NCBI GenBank assembly: GCA_028290465.1
Contig: JAQGJU010000046.1
Location: forward strand, 1-41,184
DNA: 41,184 nucleotides
Direction of reading: 5' to 3'
DNA from: Xanthobacteraceae bacterium
Lineage (GTDB): Bacteria; Pseudomonadota; Alphaproteobacteria; Rhizobiales; Xanthobacteraceae
Below are positions 8,048-15,810 of the stretch, in pieces (position 1 is the first letter of the stretch; each line of letters begins with the position of its first letter). The position numbers and the translations under genes are program-made. The notes under the pieces are model-generated. The model ran no database searches. It saw only the letters and a program-made list of their open reading frames with translations, and was not told where the DNA came from.

Positions 8048-9148
8048 GTGGGTCCATTTCCGCATGACGCGCCGCCGGCCGCGATCAGTGATTTGAATCC
8101 AGCTGGAACCGACGGATTCGAATTCGTCGAGTTCTCGCATCCAGATCCGTCTCAGCTTTCTGATCTGTTCGAGCGCATGGGCTACGTCGAGGTTGCGCGG
8201 CACAAGACCAAGGATATTGCGCTCTATCGACAAGGCCGCATCAACTACATCATCAATCGCGAACCCGAAATGCATGCGACGCGTTTCGGCAAGGCGCATG
8301 GACCCTGCGCGTCGGCCATGGCGTGGCGCGTGGTCGATGCCGCTCACGCCCTCAGGCGCGCGCTCGCCTTGGGCGCGACGGAGTATACCGGCGCTGACAA
8401 GACGCTGAACGTGCCCGCCATCGTCGGCATCGGCGGATCGCTGCTGTATTTCGTCGAGACCTATGGTGAAAAGGGGTCGCCGTATGAGGCGGAATTCATT
8501 TGGTTGGGAGCCGCAGATCCGATGCCGACCGGCGTTGGCTTCTACTATCTGGATCACCTCACCCATAATGTTTCTCGTGGAAACATGGACACCTGGTACA
8601 AGTTCTATTCCAGCATCTTCAATTTCCGCGAGATTCGCTTTTTCGATATTTCCGGCAAGTTGACCGGGCTGACCAGTCGGGCCTTGACGTCGCCTTGCGG
8701 AAAGATCCGCATTCCGATCAACGAAAGTGCCGACGACAAGAGCCAGATCGAAGAGTATCTGAAACAGTACAAAGGCGAGGGAATCCAACACATCGCCGTC
8801 GGCACCGAAGACATTTACGCATCGACGGATGCGATTGCGGATCAGGGCCTTCAGTTCATGCCGGGGCCGCCGGACATCTACTACGACCGCTCCCATACGC
8901 GGGTTCACGGTCATTCGGAGCCGATGGATCGTATGAAAAAGCACGGGATTCTCATCGACGGCGAGGGAGTCGTGGATGGTGGGAGCACCCGCATTCTGCT
9001 GCAGATTTTTTCCAAGACCGTGATCGGGCCGATCTTCTTCGAGTTCATTCAACGCAAGGGTGACGATGGCTTCGGCGAAGGCAATTTTCGGGCGCTGTTC
9101 GAATCCATCGAGGAGGACCAGATCCGTCGCGGCGTGCTGCATGGTTGA
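8048..9148 (+). CDS. hpd: 4-hydroxyphenylpyruvate dioxygenase
   Basis: A 366-residue non-haem iron dioxygenase that converts 4-hydroxyphenylpyruvate to homogentisate in tyrosine catabolism (EC 1.13.11.27). The three iron ligands are visible: H170 in YYLDHLTHNV, H248 in GIQHIAVGTEDI and E332 in FFEFIQRKG. The family C-terminal signature GFGEGNFRALFESIEEDQIRRG is present, and the length is normal. The start is GTG at 8048 with AAGGGAAG about eight bases upstream. The next enzymes of the pathway, homogentisate dioxygenase and maleylacetoacetate isomerase, are not nearby, and the fumarylacetoacetase gene upstream is broken, so homogentisate must be handled elsewhere or converted to pigment. Confidence 0.96.
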   Translation: MGPFPHDAPPAAISDLNPAGTDGFEFVEFSHPDPSQLSDLFERMGYVEVARHKTKDIALYRQGRINYIINREPEMHATRFGKAHGPCASAMAWRVVDAAHALRRALALGATEYTGADKTLNVPAIVGIGGSLLYFVETYGEKGSPYEAEFIWLGAADPMPTGVGFYYLDHLTHNVSRGNMDTWYKFYSSIFNFREIRFFDISGKLTGLTSRALTSPCGKIRIPINESADDKSQIEEYLKQYKGEGIQHIAVGTEDIYASTDAIADQGLQFMPGPPDIYYDRSHTRVHGHSEPMDRMKKHGILIDGEGVVDGGSTRILLQIFSKTVIGPIFFEFIQRKGDDGFGEGNFRALFESIEEDQIRRGVLHG

Positions 9149-9314
9149 ATAACACAACGCCGTACGTTACATCTGGAATTTGCGGTCGCAGGTCCGGGTT
9201 CGGATATGGCCGCTTGATCTGAATTCGTCATGCCTGCGAAAGATCGATAAAGCTTGACTTCGTCGCCATCAGCTTCGTCGCTTAACTGACGGGTGACCGG
9301 ATGCAAAAGCGCTA

Positions 9315-9369
9315 GAGCATGATCCCGAAAAGTGGAAACCGGTTTTCGGAAAAGATCATGCTCAAACAA
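9315..9369. repeat. Dispersed palindromic repeat, copy 2
   Basis: The same element as at 2874-2926, here with complete outer arms GAGCATGATC and GATCATGCTC around the inner CCGAAAA/TTTTCGG pair. It lies in the 337-base gap between the dioxygenase and the Bug-type binding protein and abuts a second, unrelated hairpin. Confidence 0.75.
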
Positions 9370-9371
9370 GA

Positions 9372-9417
9372 GCCTAGACTCTGATCCGATTCAACCAAAT
9401 CGGATCAGAGTCTAGGC
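9372..9417. repeat. Perfect 20-base inverted repeat (hairpin)
   Basis: The left arm (9372-9391) and right arm (9398-9417) are exact reverse complements over 20 bases with a six-base loop (CAACCA). There is no T tail, so a rho-independent terminator is doubtful. It directly follows the palindromic repeat copy 2, and the two together look like a composite intergenic repeat. It ends about 70 bases before the next gene. The rest of the 9149-9485 gap holds nothing I recognise. Confidence 0.85.
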
Positions 9418-9485
9418 AACGAATACGCCGTCATTGGAAACGCGACGCAGATCGCGAGACCGATAAGCCATACCGGGAGGGAACG

Positions 9486-10538
9486 ATGAATAAAGCCGAT
9501 CGCGTGGAAGCCGCGTCGCGCAGCGGCGGGCGAGGCTCCTCTTACCGATCTTACCGAAGTAGAAATGGAAGCGGCCCGCTCCGGATCGTGCCGCTCGCCA
9601 TCGCGCTTTGGATCGCCTCGGTGGCGGTGTCGTCGGCGCAGGACTATCCGGTCCGCCCCATTACGCTGATCGTTCCGTTCGCACCTGGAGCTATAACGGA
9701 TGCGACCGCGCGGATCTTGCGTGATCCGGTCAGTCAATTGCTGGGACAACCGATCGTCGTTGAAAACCGGCCGGGTGCGGCGGGAACGATTGCGGTGAAC
9801 AGCGTCGTACGGGCAGCGCCCGACGGATACACCATTGTGATCACCGCGAATGGCCCGATCACCATGAACAAGTATCTGCAGAAAAGTTTTCCGTTCGATC
9901 CTCAGAAAGATTTGACGCCGATCGTCAACGTCGCGGAGACGGCGCTGTTTCTCGCGGTGAACGCCGCCATCCCGGTCAAGACCGTGGCCGAGCTCGTGGC
10001 CTATGCCAAGGAGCGTCCCAACCAGCTCAGCTATGGCAGCTCAGGAATTGGTTCGCCGCATCACATCGCGGGCGAACTGATCAACCAGATAGCTGGGATC
10101 AAACTGCAGCACTTGCCGTATCGGGGTGGCGGTCCGGCCATGCAGGATTTGGTGGCCGGGCACATACCGATCAGTTTTGGCACCTCTCCCTCGGTGTTGC
10201 CGCAGGCCAAGGCGGGTACCATACGGGTTCTGGCCGCCGTCGAAGCTCAACGGTCGCCGGATTTGCCGGACGTGCCGACGGTTGCGGAAACCATCCCCGG
10301 CGTCGTCACGTCCACTTGGGTTGGCGTCTATGCACCAGCAGGAACGCCACGGCCCATTATCGAGAAACTGAATAGGGTGTTCGTGTCGGCCCTGAAGCAG
10401 CCGGACGTCATTGAGAAACTTCTGCTTCAAGGCGCGCGTCCGGTTGGCAGCACGGCGGAAGAGGCTGACCGTCTCGTCAAGGCAGAGATTGAGAGTTGGG
10501 GCAGGATCATTCCGTCGCTGGCCATTCAGCCAGAGTAG
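9486..10538 (+). CDS. Bug-family (TctC-like) substrate-binding protein
   Basis: A 350-residue periplasmic binding protein of the Bug/TctC family (PF03401), whose members usually bind carboxylates for tripartite tricarboxylate transporters. The mature start QDYPVRPITLIVPFAPGAITDATARI is diagnostic, followed by VVENRPGAAG and the SYGSSGIGSPHHIAGEL loop. The signal peptide has an unusually long basic n-region: about 30 polar, Arg/Ser-rich residues precede the hydrophobic core LRIVPLAIALWIASVAVSSA. The ATG at 9486 follows a strong GGGAGGGA. No TctA or TctB membrane genes are nearby, which is common for Bug proteins. It begins the cluster that includes the arylmalonate decarboxylase homologue. Confidence 0.94.
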   Translation: MNKADRVEAASRSGGRGSSYRSYRSRNGSGPLRIVPLAIALWIASVAVSSAQDYPVRPITLIVPFAPGAITDATARILRDPVSQLLGQPIVVENRPGAAGTIAVNSVVRAAPDGYTIVITANGPITMNKYLQKSFPFDPQKDLTPIVNVAETALFLAVNAAIPVKTVAELVAYAKERPNQLSYGSSGIGSPHHIAGELINQIAGIKLQHLPYRGGGPAMQDLVAGHIPISFGTSPSVLPQAKAGTIRVLAAVEAQRSPDLPDVPTVAETIPGVVTSTWVGVYAPAGTPRPIIEKLNRVFVSALKQPDVIEKLLLQGARPVGSTAEEADRLVKAEIESWGRIIPSLAIQPE

Positions 10539-10636
10539 TGAAAAATTTGATCCAACCTCGTCTACGACAAACCTCATGGAGCGCGGCTGTCTGCAAGGCA
10601 GTTCCGCCCGGCAACGAAAAACGATGGAGACGTAAG

Positions 10637-11137
10637 ATGAGGACTGGAAGACTGGCACTCGAGAATGTTCGTGCCATCGTGATGCTCATGGCGCTGGCGT
10701 GCGGGACATCCGCGCTGGCCCAGGGCAGTGCGGCGCCCGCATCCACGGCACGCGATATTGCAAAAGAAGAGCGTAATCGAACTTTCGTCATCGATTTCTA
10801 TCAGCGCGTCTTCAATAAGCATGATCTGAAGGCCGCCGAAGATTTGGTCGCTGAGGGCTACATCCAGCACAATCCGCATTTTCCGACAGGCCGGGCGGCT
10901 TTCATCGAGATCCTTGCCAAACGGTTCAAGCAGAATCCGGAGGCGCATGCGAGGATTGTACGAAGCGCCGTCGATGGCGATCTGGTGTTCTTGCATACCC
11001 ACTCGCTTGCGAACCCCGCAGACCGCGGCAGGGCTATTGTCAACATCTTCCGCGTCGCCGACGGCAAGATCGTCGAGCATTGGGATGTCGTCCAGCCCGT
11101 GCCGGAGAAGTCGGAGAACGGTAATACGATGTTCTGA
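10637..11137 (+). CDS. Secreted NTF2/SnoaL-like protein
   Basis: A 166-residue protein with a signal peptide (cleavage near ALAQ-GSAAP) and a SnoaL/NTF2-like fold. Recognisable family segments are FVIDFYQRVFNKHDLKAAEDLVAEGYIQHNPHFPTGRAAF, and DGKIVEHWDVVQPVP near the C-terminus. Members include polyketide cyclase-like enzymes and binding proteins; here the signal peptide puts it in the periplasm. The ATG at 10637 is chosen because GGAGA lies just before it; a longer frame reaching back to 10496 overlaps the previous gene and has no signal peptide. It sits between the Bug protein and the decarboxylase homologue and may process or bind the same compound, which is inference. Confidence 0.85.
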   Translation: MRTGRLALENVRAIVMLMALACGTSALAQGSAAPASTARDIAKEERNRTFVIDFYQRVFNKHDLKAAEDLVAEGYIQHNPHFPTGRAAFIEILAKRFKQNPEAHARIVRSAVDGDLVFLHTHSLANPADRGRAIVNIFRVADGKIVEHWDVVQPVPEKSENGNTMF

Positions 11138-11184
11138 GCGCCGCGATGTTCTGAACGGCGCGTTCCGCAAGCGGAGGAGTTGTT

Positions 11185-11880
11185 TTGATTGGATTGATCG
11201 TTCCTCCGGCCGACGGAAACGTGCCGCCGGAGGGGGCCATTCTGTATCCGCATCTCAAGTTCGAGGCGCGCGGCCTTGCGCTTGCCGAAATGTCACCGTC
11301 GGGTTTCAACGCCGTCATCGACAGTATCGTCGAAAGGGCCGTGGAATTGCGGGCGCGGGGCGCGGAAGCCATCTCCATCATGGGGACGTCCCTGACGTTT
11401 TATCGCGGCGCGGAGGTCAACCGGCAGCTTCAAACAGCGGTTCACGACGCGACAAAATTACCCGTCACCACGATGAGCAGCGCCGTTGTGAATGCGCTGC
11501 GCAAGACCGGTGTCAGGCGCGTCGGTCTGGCCACCGCCTATGTCGACGATCTCAATGTGCGCCTGCAGGCCTTCCTGCGCGACGAGGGGTTTGATATCGG
11601 CGCCGTGAAAGGTCTCGCGCTGACGAATGTCGGCACCGTGAAGGACACGACGCCTGACACGCTCACCGCGCTGGCCGAAGCCGTCTTCGAAATGGATCGC
11701 ACCGTCGAAGGGATCTTGATTTCCTGCGGCGGATTGCTGACGCTCGACATTATCACCGGGCTTGAGAGCAAACTTGGCATTCCGGTCATCACCAGCTCAC
11801 CCGCTGGATTCTGGGATGTGGTGCGGTTGGCCGGCAAGGATCCCCGCGCGGACGGGTATGGCAGGCTGTTCCAGGCGTGA
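11185..11880 (+). CDS. Arylmalonate decarboxylase homologue
   Basis: A 231-residue protein of the aspartate/glutamate racemase superfamily that resembles arylmalonate decarboxylase (EC 4.1.1.76) along its length. From the Bordetella enzyme as I know it, a constant offset of seven maps its key residues: T68-S69 (T75-S76), Y119 (Y126) and C181-G182-G183 in SCGGLLTLD (C188-G189-G190). The position that holds a second cysteine in racemases is glycine here (G67 in IMGTSLTFYRG), which marks a decarboxylase rather than a racemase. The start is TTG at 11185 with GGAGGAG six bases upstream. Such enzymes decarboxylate disubstituted malonates without a cofactor; the natural substrate is unknown. A maleate isomerase-like activity is a less likely alternative. 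Confidence 0.88.
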   Translation: MIGLIVPPADGNVPPEGAILYPHLKFEARGLALAEMSPSGFNAVIDSIVERAVELRARGAEAISIMGTSLTFYRGAEVNRQLQTAVHDATKLPVTTMSSAVVNALRKTGVRRVGLATAYVDDLNVRLQAFLRDEGFDIGAVKGLALTNVGTVKDTTPDTLTALAEAVFEMDRTVEGILISCGGLLTLDIITGLESKLGIPVITSSPAGFWDVVRLAGKDPRADGYGRLFQA

Positions 11881-11954
11881 TCCGCAGCCCTGACGGACGC
11901 TCTTAACGAGATCAACGGGCCGAATAACGGTCCGGTAAAACGAGAGGAAAAGAC

Positions 11955-12989
11955 GTGAAAGATTTCAGGCGATGGCTCGTTGTGCCGGCAACCCTGATCG
12001 CCGCGTGGGTCGGCGGAAGTCTTCCGGCATTCGCCGACCTCAAGCCGCTTGAAGACGCGGCCCGCAAGGAAGCCGAGGTCAACTGGTATGTCGGCAGCAT
12101 CGATGGCCGCAACGCGGAGACGGCCGGCAAGGCCTTCACGACCAAATACGGCATCAAGGTCAATGTCGTGCGCGCCGCCTCGCAGATCATCTATCAGCGG
12201 CTGTCGCAGGATCTGTCGCAAAAGATCGCCAATGCGGACGTTTTCTCGTCGGTCGATATCGGAAATTTCGTCACGCTGAAGAAGAATGGATCGCTGCTGC
12301 AATACAAGACCGAAACCGAAGCGCAGTTGCTCGAGCCGTTCCACAATCTCGATCCCGACAAGTTCTTCCACGCCACGGTCGCCAGCGTGATCGTCATTGC
12401 GTACAACACCGACAAGGTGAAGGGCGCCGATATTCCGCGCACCTGGAAGGATCTGCTGGATCCGAAATGGGAGGGCAAGCTGGCGCTCGGTCATCCAGGG
12501 TTCAGCGGCTTTGCCGGCACCTGGGCCGCGCAGATGCATAAGCTTCACGGCAAGGCCTATCTGGAGCGGATCGAGAAAATGCGGCCGCAGGTCAGCCGCT
12601 CGCTGCAGGATGCCGTTGGCTTGTTGGGATCTGGCGAGCGCCAGGTCTCGGCGATTCCGGTCGCGCCGATCATCGAGAGCGCCGACAAGGGAAATCCTCT
12701 GGCGATCGAATATCCGAGCGACGGCGCGATCTTCGTGGCGACGCCATCTGGCATTCTCGCCAATGCGCCGCATCCGAACGCGGCCAAACTGTTCCTGGAG
12801 TTCCTGCAGGGACCGGAATTCAATCAGATCATGGTGAAGGCACGCTATGAGTCGATGCGGGCGGACGTGAAGCCGTTGCCCGGCGTGAAATCCGTGACCG
12901 ACATCAAGCTGATCCGTCCGACCATCGACGACAGCGTGGACGGCATTCCAAAGGTCGCCGAATTGTGGCGCGACATTTTCGGTCAGTAA
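11955..12989 (+). CDS. ABC transporter substrate-binding protein, ferric-iron/family 1 type
   Basis: A 344-residue periplasmic binding protein related to the FbpA/AfuA-like family 1 proteins. The signal peptide ends near LPAFA-DLKPLEDAARKEAEVNWYVGS. Typical segments are VVRAASQIIYQRL, NTDKVKGADIPRTWKDLLDPKWEGKLAL and ATPSGILANAPHPNAAKLFLEFL. The start is GTG at 11955 after AGAGGAAAAG. It is followed after four bases by a fused permease and then an ATPase, so the set forms a complete importer. Proteins of this group are often labelled iron transporters by homology, but many carry organic compounds such as phosphonates or carboxylates, and the catabolic neighbours favour the latter. Confidence 0.93.
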   Translation: MKDFRRWLVVPATLIAAWVGGSLPAFADLKPLEDAARKEAEVNWYVGSIDGRNAETAGKAFTTKYGIKVNVVRAASQIIYQRLSQDLSQKIANADVFSSVDIGNFVTLKKNGSLLQYKTETEAQLLEPFHNLDPDKFFHATVASVIVIAYNTDKVKGADIPRTWKDLLDPKWEGKLALGHPGFSGFAGTWAAQMHKLHGKAYLERIEKMRPQVSRSLQDAVGLLGSGERQVSAIPVAPIIESADKGNPLAIEYPSDGAIFVATPSGILANAPHPNAAKLFLEFLQGPEFNQIMVKARYESMRADVKPLPGVKSVTDIKLIRPTIDDSVDGIPKVAELWRDIFGQ

Positions 12990-12993
12990 TCCG

Positions 12994-14697
12994 ATGCGTG
13001 GAAGTCTGACGGCGAGGTTGCGTAACCTCGAGCCAAGCCTTTTGCTCTGGATCGTCCTGGTCGCCATCCTGGTCTTTCTGGTGGTCAATCCCTTGGTGAG
13101 ACTGCTGATCAGCAGTCTCACCGATCCGGCCAGCGGCCACTTTACACTGTCAAATTTCTTCGCCGCCTATGGCCGCCCGCGCTATATCACCGCGCTGACC
13201 AACACCGTGGTGATGGGCCTGTGGGTGACGGCGCTGTGCGTCGCGACAGCAGTGCCGATGGCCTGGGCGGTGTCGCGTACCGACATGCCCGGCAAGATGC
13301 TGATCCGGTTGCTGACCTTGGGGGCGTTCATCACGCCGCCCTATCTGGGCGCGCTGGCCTGGATTTTCCTCGCCGGTCCGAATGCCGGCTGGCTTAATAC
13401 TGCGTACAAGCTGATGACCGGCGCGGAGAGCGGGCTGTTCAACATCTTCTCGTTTCCCGGGCTGGTGTTCATCATCGCGATCTACAGCTACCCGTACATT
13501 TTCGTGTTCACCTCGGCGGCGCTCGACACCGTATCGTCCGAGATGGAGGACGCCGCCAACATCCATGGCGCCGGCACCTGGCGCACCACGTTCCGAATCA
13601 CGCTGCCGCTGGTGCTGCCGGCCATCATGGGCGGCGCGATCATCACCTTCCTGGAGGCGATTGCGCTGTTCGGCTCCCCGGCAATGATCGCGATTCCGGC
13701 GCGCTACAATGTCGTCACCACGCAATTGCTGGAATTCTTCAGTTATCCGGTCCGCGTCGAGGTCGCCGCCGCCTACGCGCTGCCGCTGCTGGCGATCACC
13801 ATTGCACTGTACAGCCTGCAGCAGCGCATCATCGGCCGGCGCGGCCATGTCACCATGACCGGCAAGGGCGGCGACCGCCGCAAGATCGAACTCGGACGGT
13901 GGCGCTGGGTGGCTTTCGCGGGATCGTTGTTGGTCTGCCTGCTGGCCGCCGTGCTGCCGGTGCTGGTGCTGCTGCAGGCGTCATTCGCCAAGACCTGGGG
14001 CCGAGGCCTTTCGCTGAACAATCTGACCTTTCAAAACTTCTACTACATTCTGTTCGAGAACCAGGCGGCCTGGCGCGCGGCGCTCAATTCGTTCTGGTTT
14101 GCCGGGGCCTCGGCCACGCTGGCGCTCGGGCTGGCGCTGGCCATCGCCTATATCGTCAATCGCCGGCTGATGCCGTTCGGCGGGGTGCTGAGTTTTCTGT
14201 GCCTTGCGCCCTTCGTCGTGCCAGGCATTGTGCTGGCGATCGGTTTCTACGCGGCCTACGCGCCGCCGCCATTCGCGCTCTATGGCACGGCCGCCATCAT
14301 GATCCTGGCCTTCACCACGCGCTTTCTGCCGATCGCTTACGCCAATGCGTCGGCCAGCATCCGCGGCGTCAATCCGGAGATGGAAGAGGCCGTGCGCATT
14401 CTTGGCGGCGGGCGGTTGACCGCGATTCGCCGCGTGGTCGCGCCGTTGCTGAAGGGCAGCCTGTTCGGCGCCTGGCTGCTGGTGTTCATTCCGGCGACGC
14501 GCGAGCTCAGCACCGCGGTGTTTCTCTACGGACCGAATACAAGGGTGATGTCGGTGATGCTGCTTAACCTCACCGACGAAGGCGTACTGGAGCCGGCCGC
14601 GGCGTTCGGTCTGTTGCTGCTGATCATCATTATTGCCATCGTCGGCCTCGGCTATCTGCTGATGGGCCGCGATTTCATGGAACGCCGAAGTGAATAG
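12994..14697 (+). CDS. Fused ABC transporter permease, FbpB-like
   Basis: A 567-residue inner-membrane protein containing two BPD_transp_1 modules in one chain, with about 12 transmembrane segments. The two EAA-like loops are NIHGAGTWRTTFRITLPLVLPAI (about 190-212) and RILGGGRLTAIRRVVAPLLKGSLF in the second half. The fused architecture and length match FbpB/SfuB-type permeases. It starts four bases after the binding-protein stop codon and ends 12 bases before the ATPase start, so the three are one operon. Confidence 0.94.
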   Translation: MRGSLTARLRNLEPSLLLWIVLVAILVFLVVNPLVRLLISSLTDPASGHFTLSNFFAAYGRPRYITALTNTVVMGLWVTALCVATAVPMAWAVSRTDMPGKMLIRLLTLGAFITPPYLGALAWIFLAGPNAGWLNTAYKLMTGAESGLFNIFSFPGLVFIIAIYSYPYIFVFTSAALDTVSSEMEDAANIHGAGTWRTTFRITLPLVLPAIMGGAIITFLEAIALFGSPAMIAIPARYNVVTTQLLEFFSYPVRVEVAAAYALPLLAITIALYSLQQRIIGRRGHVTMTGKGGDRRKIELGRWRWVAFAGSLLVCLLAAVLPVLVLLQASFAKTWGRGLSLNNLTFQNFYYILFENQAAWRAALNSFWFAGASATLALGLALAIAYIVNRRLMPFGGVLSFLCLAPFVVPGIVLAIGFYAAYAPPPFALYGTAAIMILAFTTRFLPIAYANASASIRGVNPEMEEAVRILGGGRLTAIRRVVAPLLKGSLFGAWLLVFIPATRELSTAVFLYGPNTRVMSVMLLNLTDEGVLEPAAAFGLLLLIIIIAIVGLGYLLMGRDFMERRSE

Positions 14698-14709
14698 GAT
14701 TTGCCGGCA

Positions 14710-15789
14710 ATGACCACGTCACGATTGGCCCTGCGCGGCCTCGGTCGCCGCTTCGGCAGCATTGCGGCGGTCGATAACGTCAATATCGAGCTTGCAGCCG
14801 GCGAATTTCTGTCGCTGCTGGGGCCGTCCGGCTGCGGCAAGACGACGACGCTGCGCATGATCGCGGGGTTCATCAAGCCGACCGAAGGCACGATCGAAAT
14901 GAACGGCGAGGTGCTGTCCTCGCCGGCCACCAGCCGGCCGCCCGAGCGGCGCAACATGTCGATGATCTTCCAGAGTTATGCGATCTGGCCGCATATGACG
15001 GTGGAGCAGAACGTCGCTTTCGGACTGTCGCTGCGCAAAATGACGTCGGCCACCGCGCGCGAGAAGGTCGCGCGCATGCTCGACATCGTAAAGCTCGGCC
15101 ATCTGGCCGGCCGCTATCCGGCGGAATTGTCCGGCGGTCAGCAGCAGCGGGTGGCGCTGGCGCGCGCCATGGTCATCGAGCCGGGCGTGCTGCTGCTGGA
15201 TGAGCCCCTGTCCAATCTCGATGCCGGCCTGCGCGAGGAGATGCGGTTCGAAATCCGGCGGCTGCACGACGAATTCAAGATCACCACTGTCTATGTGACG
15301 CATGACCAGGCCGAGGCGATGGTGACGTCGGACCGCGTCGCAGTAATGAATCAGGGCCGTGTCGAGCAACTCGACACGCCGCATGCCATCTACAACAAGC
15401 CGACCACACGCTTTGTGGCGGGTTTCATCGGCCGCACCAATTTCTTCGAAGGCCAGGTGGCGAACGGTGTCATCCGATTTGACGGCTTCGAGGCGCCCAT
15501 CTCGCTGTTTCCATTTGCCGCCGATGTGAAAGATCGCGTTACGCTGTCGGTACGGCCGCAGAATATCCAACTATCGAAGACGCCGCCTGGGTCGTCCGAC
15601 CGGCCGCTCTGGACGCTGGGCGGCACCATCGTGCACCGGGCGTATCTCGGCGAATACTGGGATTATCTGGTGACGCCCGACGGCTCCGGGTTGCAAATTC
15701 GGGTCTCGACGTCGCCCGCCGTCACGTTCGAGGCCGGCGATCGCGTGTTCATGACCATCGATCCGGCGCTCGCCGTCCATCTTCCTTAG
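14710..15789 (+). CDS. ABC transporter ATP-binding protein, PotA/FbpC-like
   Basis: A 359-residue ATPase subunit with a C-terminal regulatory (TOBE-like) region of about 120 residues. It shows Walker A GPSGCGKTTT, Q-loop IFQSYAIWPHMTVEQN, signature LSGGQQQR, Walker B VLLLDEPLSNLD and the switch histidine THDQAEAM. The ATG at 14710 is used; the TTG at 14701 is almost on top of the AGGA sequence and is less likely. It powers the importer formed with the two preceding genes. Confidence 0.95.
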   Translation: MTTSRLALRGLGRRFGSIAAVDNVNIELAAGEFLSLLGPSGCGKTTTLRMIAGFIKPTEGTIEMNGEVLSSPATSRPPERRNMSMIFQSYAIWPHMTVEQNVAFGLSLRKMTSATAREKVARMLDIVKLGHLAGRYPAELSGGQQQRVALARAMVIEPGVLLLDEPLSNLDAGLREEMRFEIRRLHDEFKITTVYVTHDQAEAMVTSDRVAVMNQGRVEQLDTPHAIYNKPTTRFVAGFIGRTNFFEGQVANGVIRFDGFEAPISLFPFAADVKDRVTLSVRPQNIQLSKTPPGSSDRPLWTLGGTIVHRAYLGEYWDYLVTPDGSGLQIRVSTSPAVTFEAGDRVFMTIDPALAVHLP

Positions 15790-15810
15790 GTCTTGCAGAA
15801 GAAGAAACGC

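Noticed and set aside
11538-13121. Long minus-strand frame over the decarboxylase and binding-protein genes
   Set aside because: It spans two well-supported genes in the opposite direction and has shadow-type composition.
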